In this document: piece by piece, positions 1-6,983 of the stretch | Position numbering within the stretch: position 1 is the first letter of the stretch | Layout: every line of letters begins with the position of its first letter | NCBI GenBank assembly: GCA_041695325.1 | Contig: JBGFRC010000046.1 | Location: forward strand, 1-7,723 | Length of the DNA stretch: 7,723 bases | Reading direction: 5' to 3' | Source: SURF-13 sp041695325 | GTDB lineage: Bacteria; Pseudomonadota; Gammaproteobacteria; SURF-13 | The notes under the pieces: model-generated | The model's database searches: none | Seen by the model: the letters and a program-made list of their open reading frames with translations, nothing else | Told to the model about the DNA's origin: nothing | Program-made: the position numbers and the translations under genes

Positions 1-1826
<1,826 letters not shown>

Positions 1827-1860
1827 GCCTGTAGTGACCCTCAAAACACAAAATTGTTCA

Positions 1861-1869
1861 ATAATAACA
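1861..1869 (-). promoter_or_regulatory. Candidate extended -10 promoter for rpoD
   Basis: In the 65-bp AT-rich spacer between dnaG and rpoD, the minus strand reads TGTTATTAT: a TG at 1869-1868, one spacer base, then TATTAT at 1866-1861, which matches TATAAT at five of six positions. That is an extended -10 element. The -35 at 17-bp spacing (TGCAAA, 1884-1889) is poor, matching three of six, as is often so with extended -10 promoters. Transcription would start near 1853, about 27 nt before the rpoD ATG. In E. coli rpoD also has extra promoters of its own within dnaG, so an extra rpoD promoter is plausible here. This is a prediction from base matches only. Confidence 0.4.
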
Positions 1870-1891
1870 TAAAGCTGCCGCCGTTTGCAGA

Positions 1892-3667
1892 TCAGCCTCT
1901 GCCCTGGTCAGGCGGGGTGGACAAGAGCTGGGCCAGCTCGCGCTTTTCCTCGGCGGAAAGCGGGGCGATGCGCGACTTGCTGATCAGGTGCTCGCGCCGC
2001 TCTTCCAGGCCCTGGCGCCCGATTTGCGCCAGCGCCCCCAGAAACTCCATTTGCCACTCCTCTTCTTTCAACAGCGGCCGCCACTGGGCGAGCTTGAGCA
2101 GATAGCGGCCGTGCGGCAGGTCGCGCCCGCGCTCAAGCAGGGCCGCGGTATTAAGGTGTGGCTGCGCCTGCAACAATTCAAGCAGGCTCACCAGGATATC
2201 CACGCCGGCGATCTCCGTCCCCGCCAACCGGCGCGGCTCACCCGCGATCTTGGCCAGCGCGGGTCTTTGCAGCAACAGCGCAATGGCGCGCCGCACGGGT
2301 GACATGGGCGCGCCCGCCCCGCCGGTCAAGTCATCCAGGCGGCGGATGCCCTGGCGTTTCCCGCTCCGGGGCGGTTTGACCGCGGCGCCAAACCCCAATA
2401 ATCCGCTCAAGATATCGGCACTGATGTGGACGATCTCGCTAAGGCGCGTCACCATCATGTGGCGGTACACCCCTTCGGGCAACCGGCCCAGCAGCGCGCG
2501 CGAGAGCTCCACCAGGCGCGCGCGCCCGTCCATGGTCTTGATATCGGTCTGCTTGGCCAAACCTTCGTAGAGGAAATCCGACAGCGGCATGGTCTGGCCG
2601 ACGCGCGCCTCGAACGCGGCCCGCCCCTCCTTGCGCACCAGCGTGTCCGGGTCCTCGCCTTCCGGCAAAAACAGAAAACGCGCCTGGCGGCCTTCGTGCA
2701 TCAAGGGCAGCGCGGCTTCCAGCGCGCGCCACGCCGCCTCGCGCCCGGCGCGGTCGCCGTCAAAGCAAAACACCGCCTCCGGCGCCACGCGGAAGATGCG
2801 CTCCAGGTGCTCGCGCGTGGTGGCGGTGCCGAGCGTGGCCACGACGTTGCGAATACCGTATTGGGCCAGCGCCAGCACGTCCATGTAACCTTCCACCACC
2901 AGCAGGCGCTCGATCTTGCGCAGGCTCTTGCGGGCCTGATACAGGCCGTACAGTTCGCGCCCCTTGTGAAACACGGGGCTCTCCGGCGAGTTGAGATACT
3001 TCGGCTCCTCCTTGCCCAGCACCCGCCCGCCGAAGCCGATCACGCGCCCGCGCTGATCGTGGATGGGAAACATGACGCGCTCGCGGAAGCGGTCGTACAC
3101 GCCACCACTCTCTTTCTCCACCAGCAGGCCGAGCTTGACCAGGGCCGGATGCGAGGCGGGAAAGGCCTGCGCAAGCTGGCTCCAACCGGACGGGGTGTAG
3201 CCGACGCCGTATTCGGCGGCGATCTCGCCCGTCAGGCCGCGGCCCTTGAGATACTCCACCGCGCGTCCGGCCTCGGCGTGTTCGCGCAACTGCTTGCGGT
3301 AAAACTCCGCCGCCTGCTGCAGCAGGGCGTAGCTGTCCTGGTCCACGGGCGCGGCGGGCGCCTCAACGCCGGTGCGCGGCACCGTGAGACCCACGGCGCG
3401 CGCCAGCTCGTACACCGCCTCGACAAAATCCAGGTGTTCGTACTCCATGAGAAAGCCGATGGCGGTGCCGTGCGCGCCGCAGCCGAAGCAGTGGTAAAAC
3501 TGCTTGGCCGGGCTCACCGTGAAAGAAGGGGTTTTTTCCTCGTGGAACGGGCAGCAGGCGCTGTATTCGCGCCCGCTTTTTTTGAGCGGCACGCGCGCGT
3601 CTATCACCTCGACGATGTCCGCGCGGCTTAACAGCTCGTCTATGAATTCTTTGGGGATCAAACCCAT
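1892..3667 (-). CDS. dnaG: DNA primase
   Basis: Synthesises RNA primers for Okazaki fragments and leading-strand starts, working with the replicative helicase DnaB. Numbered from the ATG at 3667 (591 aa; E. coli 581), the N-terminal CHC2 zinc-binding domain has ligands C39, H42, C60 and C63 in ACCPFHEEKTPSF and YHCFGCGAHG. The Toprim catalytic core follows, with RERVMFPI, the acidic motif EGYMDV at 259-264, metal-binding FDGDRAG (D303, D305) and GEDPDTLVRKEG (D339, D341). The C-terminal part, from about 430, is the less conserved DnaB-binding region. A TTG two codons upstream (3673) is in frame, but ATG followed by GLIPKEFIDELL fits the family start better. Neither start has a purine-rich ribosome-binding site, so translation may be weak by design. 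It lies 53 bp after yqeY, with a hairpin in that gap, and 65 bp before rpoD. Identification is secure; the exact start is not. Confidence 0.98.
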   Translation of the reverse strand: MGLIPKEFIDELLSRADIVEVIDARVPLKKSGREYSACCPFHEEKTPSFTVSPAKQFYHCFGCGAHGTAIGFLMEYEHLDFVEAVYELARAVGLTVPRTGVEAPAAPVDQDSYALLQQAAEFYRKQLREHAEAGRAVEYLKGRGLTGEIAAEYGVGYTPSGWSQLAQAFPASHPALVKLGLLVEKESGGVYDRFRERVMFPIHDQRGRVIGFGGRVLGKEEPKYLNSPESPVFHKGRELYGLYQARKSLRKIERLLVVEGYMDVLALAQYGIRNVVATLGTATTREHLERIFRVAPEAVFCFDGDRAGREAAWRALEAALPLMHEGRQARFLFLPEGEDPDTLVRKEGRAAFEARVGQTMPLSDFLYEGLAKQTDIKTMDGRARLVELSRALLGRLPEGVYRHMMVTRLSEIVHISADILSGLLGFGAAVKPPRSGKRQGIRRLDDLTGGAGAPMSPVRRAIALLLQRPALAKIAGEPRRLAGTEIAGVDILVSLLELLQAQPHLNTAALLERGRDLPHGRYLLKLAQWRPLLKEEEWQMEFLGALAQIGRQGLEERREHLISKSRIAPLSAEEKRELAQLLSTPPDQGRG

Positions 3668-3680
3668 GGACAATATACTA

Positions 3681-3713
3681 CAGAGAGAGCAACAACGCTG
3701 CGTGGCGGCAGCG
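3681..3713 (-). terminator. Candidate attenuator hairpin between yqeY and dnaG
   Basis: On the minus strand, CGCTGC-CGCCAC-GCAGCG (3713-3696) forms a perfect 6-bp GC-rich stem with a 6-nt loop. It is followed by the pyrimidine-rich TTGTTGCTCTCTCTG (3695-3681), with five Ts in its first ten bases. This sits just ahead of dnaG. In the E. coli operon an internal terminator upstream of dnaG lets only part of the rpsU transcripts continue into primase. The T-tract here is broken by G and C, so any termination would be partial. The structure is seen; the function is inferred. Confidence 0.4.
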
Positions 3714-3720
3714 GCCGGTG

Positions 3721-4188
3721 TCAGCCTTTGGCTTCCAGCCTGCTCTTGACCTTGGCGCTGACCTGGCTCAAGTCGGCGCGTCCTTGCAGTTTGGGTTTCA
3801 GCAGCGCCATCACCTTGCCCAGGTCCTTGAGCGAGGCGGCGGCGCTGGTTTGCACGGCCTCGGCGATCAGGGTCTCGATTTCCGCCTCGGACAGGGCGGC
3901 GGGCAGGTAAGAGTGGATGAGATCAATCTCGAATGACTCCTGATCGGCGAGATCGGCGCGCCCGGCGGCTTGATATTGGCTCAGGGAATCGCGCCGCTGC
4001 TTGAGCATCTTGTCCAGCACCGCCAGCACCTGGGCGTCGTCCAGCTGGATGCGCTCATCCACCTCGCGCTGCTTGACGGCGGACAGGATCAGGCGCAGCA
4101 CGCCCAGACGCCGCTTTTCGCCCGCGCGCAACGCGGTTTTGACGTCTTCGTTGAGGCGGGTTTTCAGGGAAGATACGTTTTCGTTCAT
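3721..4188 (-). CDS. yqeY: GatB/YqeY domain protein
   Basis: A 155-residue soluble, helix-rich protein of the GatB/YqeY family, close to the usual length of about 150. The family resembles the C-terminal tRNA-binding tail of the GatB subunit of Asp/Glu-tRNA amidotransferase, but stand-alone members lack the catalytic part and their cellular role is not firmly known. Recognisable stretches are SLKTRLNEDVKTALRAGEK (about 7-25), RLGVLRLILSAVKQREVDER (26-45), a Gln/Arg-rich helix RRDSLSQYQAAGR, the IDLIHSYLPAALSEAEIE segment and the C-terminal KDLGKVMALLKPKLQGRADLSQVSAKVK. Starting at the ATG at 4188 gives the expected MNENVSSLKTRL beginning. AGGG lies only 2 nt before the ATG, tighter than normal. 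It follows rpsU by 33 bp and precedes dnaG by 53 bp. Insertion of yqeY between rpsU and dnaG is a familiar arrangement in Pseudomonas and other proteobacteria, unlike E. coli. Confidence 0.93.
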   Translation of the reverse strand: MNENVSSLKTRLNEDVKTALRAGEKRRLGVLRLILSAVKQREVDERIQLDDAQVLAVLDKMLKQRRDSLSQYQAAGRADLADQESFEIDLIHSYLPAALSEAEIETLIAEAVQTSAAASLKDLGKVMALLKPKLQGRADLSQVSAKVKSRLEAKG

Positions 4189-4221
4189 GTCCCTGCGAAC
4201 AAAATGCGGGGCTTGTTAATG

Positions 4222-4488
4222 TTAATAGGTGCGCTGAACGATGCGCCGGTAAGGCTTCTTCGATTCCGGCTCGGGGCGGGCGTTGAACGGCACCGGCTTG
4301 GCGCGCAGCACCTTCTTCTCCTGCCGCTTCACCGCGGCGGCGGCCTTGCGTTTGCGGATCGTGGTCGGCTTCTCGTAGTATTCGCGCTTACGCATCTCGG
4401 TCAACGTACCGGCCTTCTCGCAGGTGCGCTTGAAACGCCGCAGCGCGACTTCAAAGGGTTCGTTCTCTTTTATACGTATAAAAGGCAT
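4222..4488 (-). CDS. rpsU: 30S ribosomal protein S21, long form
   Basis: Small basic protein of the 30S subunit, needed for efficient initiation near the mRNA-anti-Shine-Dalgarno region. Residues 1-60 match S21 clearly: ENEPFEVALRRFKRTCEKAG (8-27) and EMRKREYYEKPTTIRKRK (31-48), then AAAAVKRQEKK. E. coli S21 is 71 aa; this one is 88 aa. The additional length lies after about residue 60, in LRAKPVPFNARPEPESKKPY, before the ending RRIVQRTY. Codons stay GC-rich and regular through this tail, so I see no frameshift. The start is well supported: AAGGA lies 6 nt before the ATG, and MPFIRIKENEPF is the family N-terminus. It is the first gene of the operon, read from the divergent promoter region shared with tsaD. 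Codons 2-7 form a perfect palindrome (annotated separately). Confidence 0.97.
   Translation of the reverse strand: MPFIRIKENEPFEVALRRFKRTCEKAGTLTEMRKREYYEKPTTIRKRKAAAAVKRQEKKVLRAKPVPFNARPEPESKKPYRRIVQRTY
4467..4484. repeat. 18-bp perfect palindrome in rpsU codons 2-7
   Basis: CTTTTATACGTATAAAAG reads identically on both strands. It covers the last base(s) of the rpsU Pro2 codon, Phe3-Ile4-Arg5-Ile6-Lys7 and the first base of Glu8. Both isoleucines use ATA, while the other two Ile codons in this gene (Ile44 and Ile83) are ATC, as expected in a GC-rich genome. The 8-mer ACGTATAA recurs at 4518-4525 in the promoter, 44 bp away in the same orientation. It could be an operator or, in mRNA, a weak 7-bp AU-rich hairpin with an ACGU loop. 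The palindrome is certain; its function is inference. Confidence 0.6.
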
Positions 4489-4494
4489 CTGGCA

Positions 4495-4499
4495 TCCTT
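4495..4499 (-). promoter_or_regulatory. Ribosome-binding site of rpsU
   Basis: AAGGA on the minus strand, 6 nt ahead of the ATG at 4488. It is the only near-ideal Shine-Dalgarno site in the window; dnaG, tsaD, gmhB and plsC all lack a clear one. It fixes the S21 start. A nearer-to-SD ATG at 4496-4494 is out of frame with S21 and is not used. Confidence 0.8.
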
Positions 4500-4520
4500 C
4501 TCGAATCGCTAAAATTAACG

Positions 4521-4532
4521 TATAAGTATACT
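4521..4532 (+). promoter_or_regulatory. Candidate -10 region for tsaD, overlapping the rpsU -10
   Basis: The plus strand contains TATAAG (4521-4526) and TATACT (4527-4532). AGTATACT at 4525-4532 is its own reverse complement, so the same bases offer a TATACT on both strands. The plus-strand -35 candidates are weak: TTCTCG (4498-4503) lies 17 bp before TATAAG, and nothing suitable precedes TATACT. Transcription would begin near 4533-4540, giving a leader of about 40 nt with no Shine-Dalgarno site. tsaD needs some promoter in this 90-bp gap, but which hexamer serves is uncertain. Confidence 0.35.
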
Positions 4533-4553
4533 CTACTCCATCTTCCCTGCAAA
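4525..4553 (-). promoter_or_regulatory. Sigma-70 promoter of rpsU (operon promoter)
   Basis: The minus strand reads TTTGCA (4553-4548; four of six bases of TTGACA), a 17-bp spacer, then TATACT (4530-4525; five of six bases of TATAAT). The predicted transcription start near 4518 leaves a leader of about 30 nt carrying the strong AAGGA site. This is the best promoter match in the window and sits where the operon promoter should be, divergent from tsaD. A second TATACG just downstream could give an alternative start. Confidence 0.65.
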
Positions 4554-4578
4554 GCCGCCACCCGCCTGCAACCCGTCC

Positions 4579-5595
4579 GTGCGCATCCTCGGCATCGAAA
4601 CCTCGTGCGACGAAACCGGCGTCGCGCTCTACGACTCGGAGCGGGGGCTGCTAGCGCACGCGCTGCACAGCCAGGCGGCGCTGCACGCCGGGTACGGCGG
4701 CGTGGTGCCGGAGTTGGCCTCGCGCGATCACATACAAAGGACCTTGCCGCTGCTGCGCCGGGTGTTAAGCGAGGCCGGCTGCCGGCCGGATGAGATCAGC
4801 GGCGTAGCCTACGCCGCGGGTCCGGGGCTGATCGGCGCGTTGCTGGTGGGTGCGGCCATCGTGCGGAGCCTGGCCTACGCCTGGAACGTGCCTGCCGTGG
4901 GCGTGCACCATATGGAGGCCCATTTGCTGGCGCCGCTCCTGGAACCCGATCCTCCGGCGTTCCCCTTCGTCGCGCTGCTGGTTTCCGGCGGGCATACCTT
5001 GCTGGTGCAAGTGCTGGGGGTAGGGCAATACCAGGTGCTGGGCGAGACGCTGGACGACGCCGCCGGAGAAGCATTTGATAAGGTCGCCAAGCTGCTCGGC
5101 CTGGGTTACCCCGGCGGCCCGGCCCTGGAACGGTTGGCCGTTACGGGAAAACCGGGGCGGTTTGCCTTCCCGCGCCCCATGACCGACAGGCCGGGGCTGG
5201 ACTTCAGCTTCAGCGGCCTGAAAACCCACGCGCTCACCACGCTGCGCAGCGCAGGGGACGATACGCAAACGCGCGCCGATCTCGCCTGTGCGTTCCAGGA
5301 GGCCGTGGTGGACACGCTCGCCCTCAAGTGCGAACGCGCGCTGCGCGACACCGGTTTGTCCCGCCTGGTGGTCTCCGGCGGAGTGAGCGCCAATCAGCGG
5401 CTGCGCCAGCGCTTTTCTCAACTTGAGGAGAAACTGCGCGCCCGCGTGTTCTATCCGCGCCTGGAGTTCTGCACCGACAACGGCGCCATGATCGCCTATG
5501 CCGGTTACGCGCGCCTCGCCGCTGGCCGCCGGGCGCCACCCGGGCTCGGCTTCGGCGTGCACGCACGCTGGCCGCTGGATGCGATTTGTACATAA
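4579..5595 (+). CDS. tsaD: tRNA N6-adenosine threonylcarbamoyltransferase
   Basis: Transfers the threonylcarbamoyl group from TC-AMP to A37 of ANN-decoding tRNAs, making t6A with TsaB and TsaE. The 338-aa length is typical, and the sequence follows E. coli TsaD throughout. The ASKHA-fold N-terminus is MRILGIETSCDETG (1-14), followed by YGGVVPELASRDH (39-51). The metal ligands are H111 and H115 in HHMEAHLLAPL and D300 in EFCTDNGAMIAYAG. The nucleotide-binding parts include LLVSGGHT (133-140), GEAFDKVAKLLGL (163-175), PGGPALE (178-184), DFSFSGLKTH (208-217) and VVSGGVSANQRLR (264-276). All expected catalytic residues are present. The start is GTG at 4579, set by the family N-terminus. No other in-frame ATG, GTG or TTG lies between the promoter region and it, and no Shine-Dalgarno sequence is visible. 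It is divergent from rpsU, as in E. coli and Pseudomonas, and convergent with plsC. Confidence 0.98.
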   Translation: MRILGIETSCDETGVALYDSERGLLAHALHSQAALHAGYGGVVPELASRDHIQRTLPLLRRVLSEAGCRPDEISGVAYAAGPGLIGALLVGAAIVRSLAYAWNVPAVGVHHMEAHLLAPLLEPDPPAFPFVALLVSGGHTLLVQVLGVGQYQVLGETLDDAAGEAFDKVAKLLGLGYPGGPALERLAVTGKPGRFAFPRPMTDRPGLDFSFSGLKTHALTTLRSAGDDTQTRADLACAFQEAVVDTLALKCERALRDTGLSRLVVSGGVSANQRLRQRFSQLEEKLRARVFYPRLEFCTDNGAMIAYAGYARLAAGRRAPPGLGFGVHARWPLDAICT

Positions 5596-5632
5596 CGACA
5601 TTAAAAAAGCGGTGTAAAATCCTTCATCCGAC

Positions 5633-5673
5633 CTTGGGCCATCGTTCAGAAGTCCATTCAGGCGATGGCCAAG
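5633..5673. terminator. Long hairpin between convergent tsaD and plsC, possible bidirectional terminator
   Basis: The 96-bp gap between the two stop codons contains CTTGGGCCATCG (5633-5644) and CGATGGCCAAG (5663-5673). These pair over 11 bp with one bulged G, around an 18-nt loop that contains TTCAG twice. The position between convergent genes suits a shared terminator, but the T-tracts are poor: GTTTT starts 3 nt after the stem on the plus strand. On the minus strand ATTTT comes about 13 nt after the stem and a run of six Ts follows well beyond it. A structured RNA or protein-binding site cannot be excluded. Confidence 0.4.
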
Positions 5674-5691
5674 AAGTTTTCGGAGCGACGT

Positions 5692-6435
5692 TTACCGTGA
5701 TTGAGACGGGATAGGCCGGCCCGCCTCCGCCTTGCGCGCAGACAGCGCGGATTCAATCCACTCTTTCGCCTGCGCATTGATCTCCGCGGCGCTTTTGCCG
5801 CGGCTTTCAATCGGCGGCCCGATGACCACGCGTATCGTGCCGGGGTATTTCATAAAGCTCCTGCGCGGCCAGAATTCGCCCGCGTTGTGCGCGATGGGCA
5901 GCACCGGGTAGCCGCTCTTCTCCGCCAGCATTGCGCCGCCGATGGCGTAACGGCGTTTTTCTCCCGGCGCCACGCGTGTGCCTTCGGGGAAAATCACCAC
6001 CGCCCGGCCTTGCCTGAGACGCTGCATACCCTGCTCGACCAGTTGATCCAGAGCGCGCCGGCCCGCGTTCCGGTTTATTGCAATGGGCTGCATCATGGTG
6101 AAGCCCCAGCCGAAAAACGGTATCCACAACAGCTCGCGCTTGCATACCCAGGCCAACGGCTGCGGGAAAATGCGCGGCAGCGCGTAGGTTTCCCATGCGG
6201 ACTGGTGCTTGCACAAAATGACGCACGCGCCGGATGGAATGTGCTCACGTCCCTCCACCGTGTAACGCAGGCCGCAAACCCTTTCCGCGCACCACAGATT
6301 AAAATGGCTCCACCGGCTGATGAAGCGATAACGGCTTCGAAACGGCAACACGCCGGCAAGCACGCTGAGCGGAGCAAATGCCAGCGTGGAAACCATCTGG
6401 CACAGGGCGAACAGCAACGAGCGCAGCAATGCCAT
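5692..6435 (-). CDS. plsC: PlsC-family 1-acyl-sn-glycerol-3-phosphate acyltransferase
   Basis: Membrane-associated acyltransferase of the LPLAT superfamily, expected to make phosphatidic acid from lysophosphatidic acid; the exact acceptor is not proven by sequence. From the ATG at 6435 it has 247 aa. An N-terminal hydrophobic segment (about 3-30) should anchor it to the inner membrane. Motif I is CKHQSAWE (H77, E82), an HX4E form of the usual HX4D. A lysine/arginine patch CKRELLWIPFFGWGF follows. Motif III is VVIFPEGTR (146-154), and the later VLPIAHN (178-184) and PGTIRVVIGPPI (198-209) complete the fold. A TTG one codon earlier is in frame, but the ATG overlaps the gmhB stop as TGATG, a classic coupled junction, and no Shine-Dalgarno site is visible. 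It is the third gene of the glyS-gmhB-plsC block. This gene set is also found together in Pseudomonas. Confidence 0.92.
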   Translation of the reverse strand: MALLRSLLFALCQMVSTLAFAPLSVLAGVLPFRSRYRFISRWSHFNLWCAERVCGLRYTVEGREHIPSGACVILCKHQSAWETYALPRIFPQPLAWVCKRELLWIPFFGWGFTMMQPIAINRNAGRRALDQLVEQGMQRLRQGRAVVIFPEGTRVAPGEKRRYAIGGAMLAEKSGYPVLPIAHNAGEFWPRRSFMKYPGTIRVVIGPPIESRGKSAAEINAQAKEWIESALSARKAEAGRPIPSQSR

Positions 6436-6971
6436 CAAGGCGCTTTTAAAGCAGCATCCACAAACGCGGCAAGATCATCGTAAACGGGGATGCCTTCAGG
6501 CACATCCCGTTGCGGTATACGCGCGCCCTTGCCGGTGTGCACCAGCACCGGCCTGGCGCCCACCGCCCGCGCGGCTTCAACGTCGCGCAGGCTGTCGCCC
6601 ACGACGGGCACGTCTTTCAAATCGCAGTTGAAATTTTTTTCGATCTCGCGCAATAAGCCCGGCCTGGGTTTGCGGCAGGCGCACTGGTCTTCCGGCTTAT
6701 GCGGACAGAAAAAGATCGCGTCTATTTTCCCGCCAGCGCGCGCCAGCTCCTGCTGCATCTTTTCGTGTATTTGATGCAAGGTGTTGAGATCAAACAGCCC
6801 GCGCCCGACCCCGGACTGATTGCTGGCGACCACCACCGTGTAGCCCGCGCGCTTTAAGCGCGCGATGGCCTCCAGGCTGCCAGGAACCGGCGCCCATTCG
6901 TCAGGCGACTTGACGTAGTCGTCGGAGTCGTAATTAATGACGCCGTCGCGGTCGAGAATAATGAGCTTCAA
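6435..6971 (-). CDS. gmhB: D-glycero-D-manno-heptose 1,7-bisphosphate 7-phosphatase
   Basis: Cytoplasmic HAD-superfamily phosphatase that removes the C7 phosphate of heptose 1,7-bisphosphate on the route to ADP-heptose for the LPS inner core. It has 178 aa, typical of the family. HAD motif I is ILDRDGVIN with the nucleophile D7 and acid/base D9. Motif II is ASNQSGVGRG (S50). The structural zinc loop CPHKPEDQCACRKPRPG supplies C89, H91, C97 and C99, the hallmark separating GmhB from most HAD phosphatases; the motif III lysine is in the following KP segment. Motif IV is VVGDSLRDVEAA (D126, D130). The start is a TTG at 6971: MKLIILDRDG matches the family N-terminus and no in-frame ATG lies between it and the glyS stop. 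No Shine-Dalgarno site is visible. It is 12 nt after glyS, in the same frame, and overlaps plsC by one base. Confidence 0.95.
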   Translation of the reverse strand: MKLIILDRDGVINYDSDDYVKSPDEWAPVPGSLEAIARLKRAGYTVVVASNQSGVGRGLFDLNTLHQIHEKMQQELARAGGKIDAIFFCPHKPEDQCACRKPRPGLLREIEKNFNCDLKDVPVVGDSLRDVEAARAVGARPVLVHTGKGARIPQRDVPEGIPVYDDLAAFVDAALKAP

Positions 6972-6983
6972 GTTGGCCAGGGC

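Noticed and set aside
2426..3631. A 401-codon plus-strand open frame antisense to dnaG
   Set aside because: Same cause: it mirrors well-conserved primase sequence, has low-complexity composition, and has no ribosome-binding site or promoter.
3668..3695. Possible promoter just before dnaG (TTGTTG and TATATT)
   Set aside because: The spacing is only 12 bp, and the TATATT overlaps the start region, leaving no room for a leader.
4189..4221. Weak hairpin that could pair the yqeY AGGG with an upstream CCC
   Set aside because: Only five pairs with a bulge and a 9-nt loop; too weak to claim regulation.
4765..5601. A 278-codon minus-strand open frame antisense to tsaD
   Set aside because: Shadow of tsaD, in which every family motif is in the plus-strand frame.
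5586..5620. Possible plus-strand promoter after tsaD (TTGTAC and TAAAAT)
   Set aside because: The spacer would be 23 bp, and no gene lies downstream on the plus strand.
5701..6483. A 260-codon plus-strand open frame antisense to plsC
   Set aside because: Shadow of plsC and the end of gmhB; its composition is non-protein-like and it crosses a gene boundary that the real genes respect.
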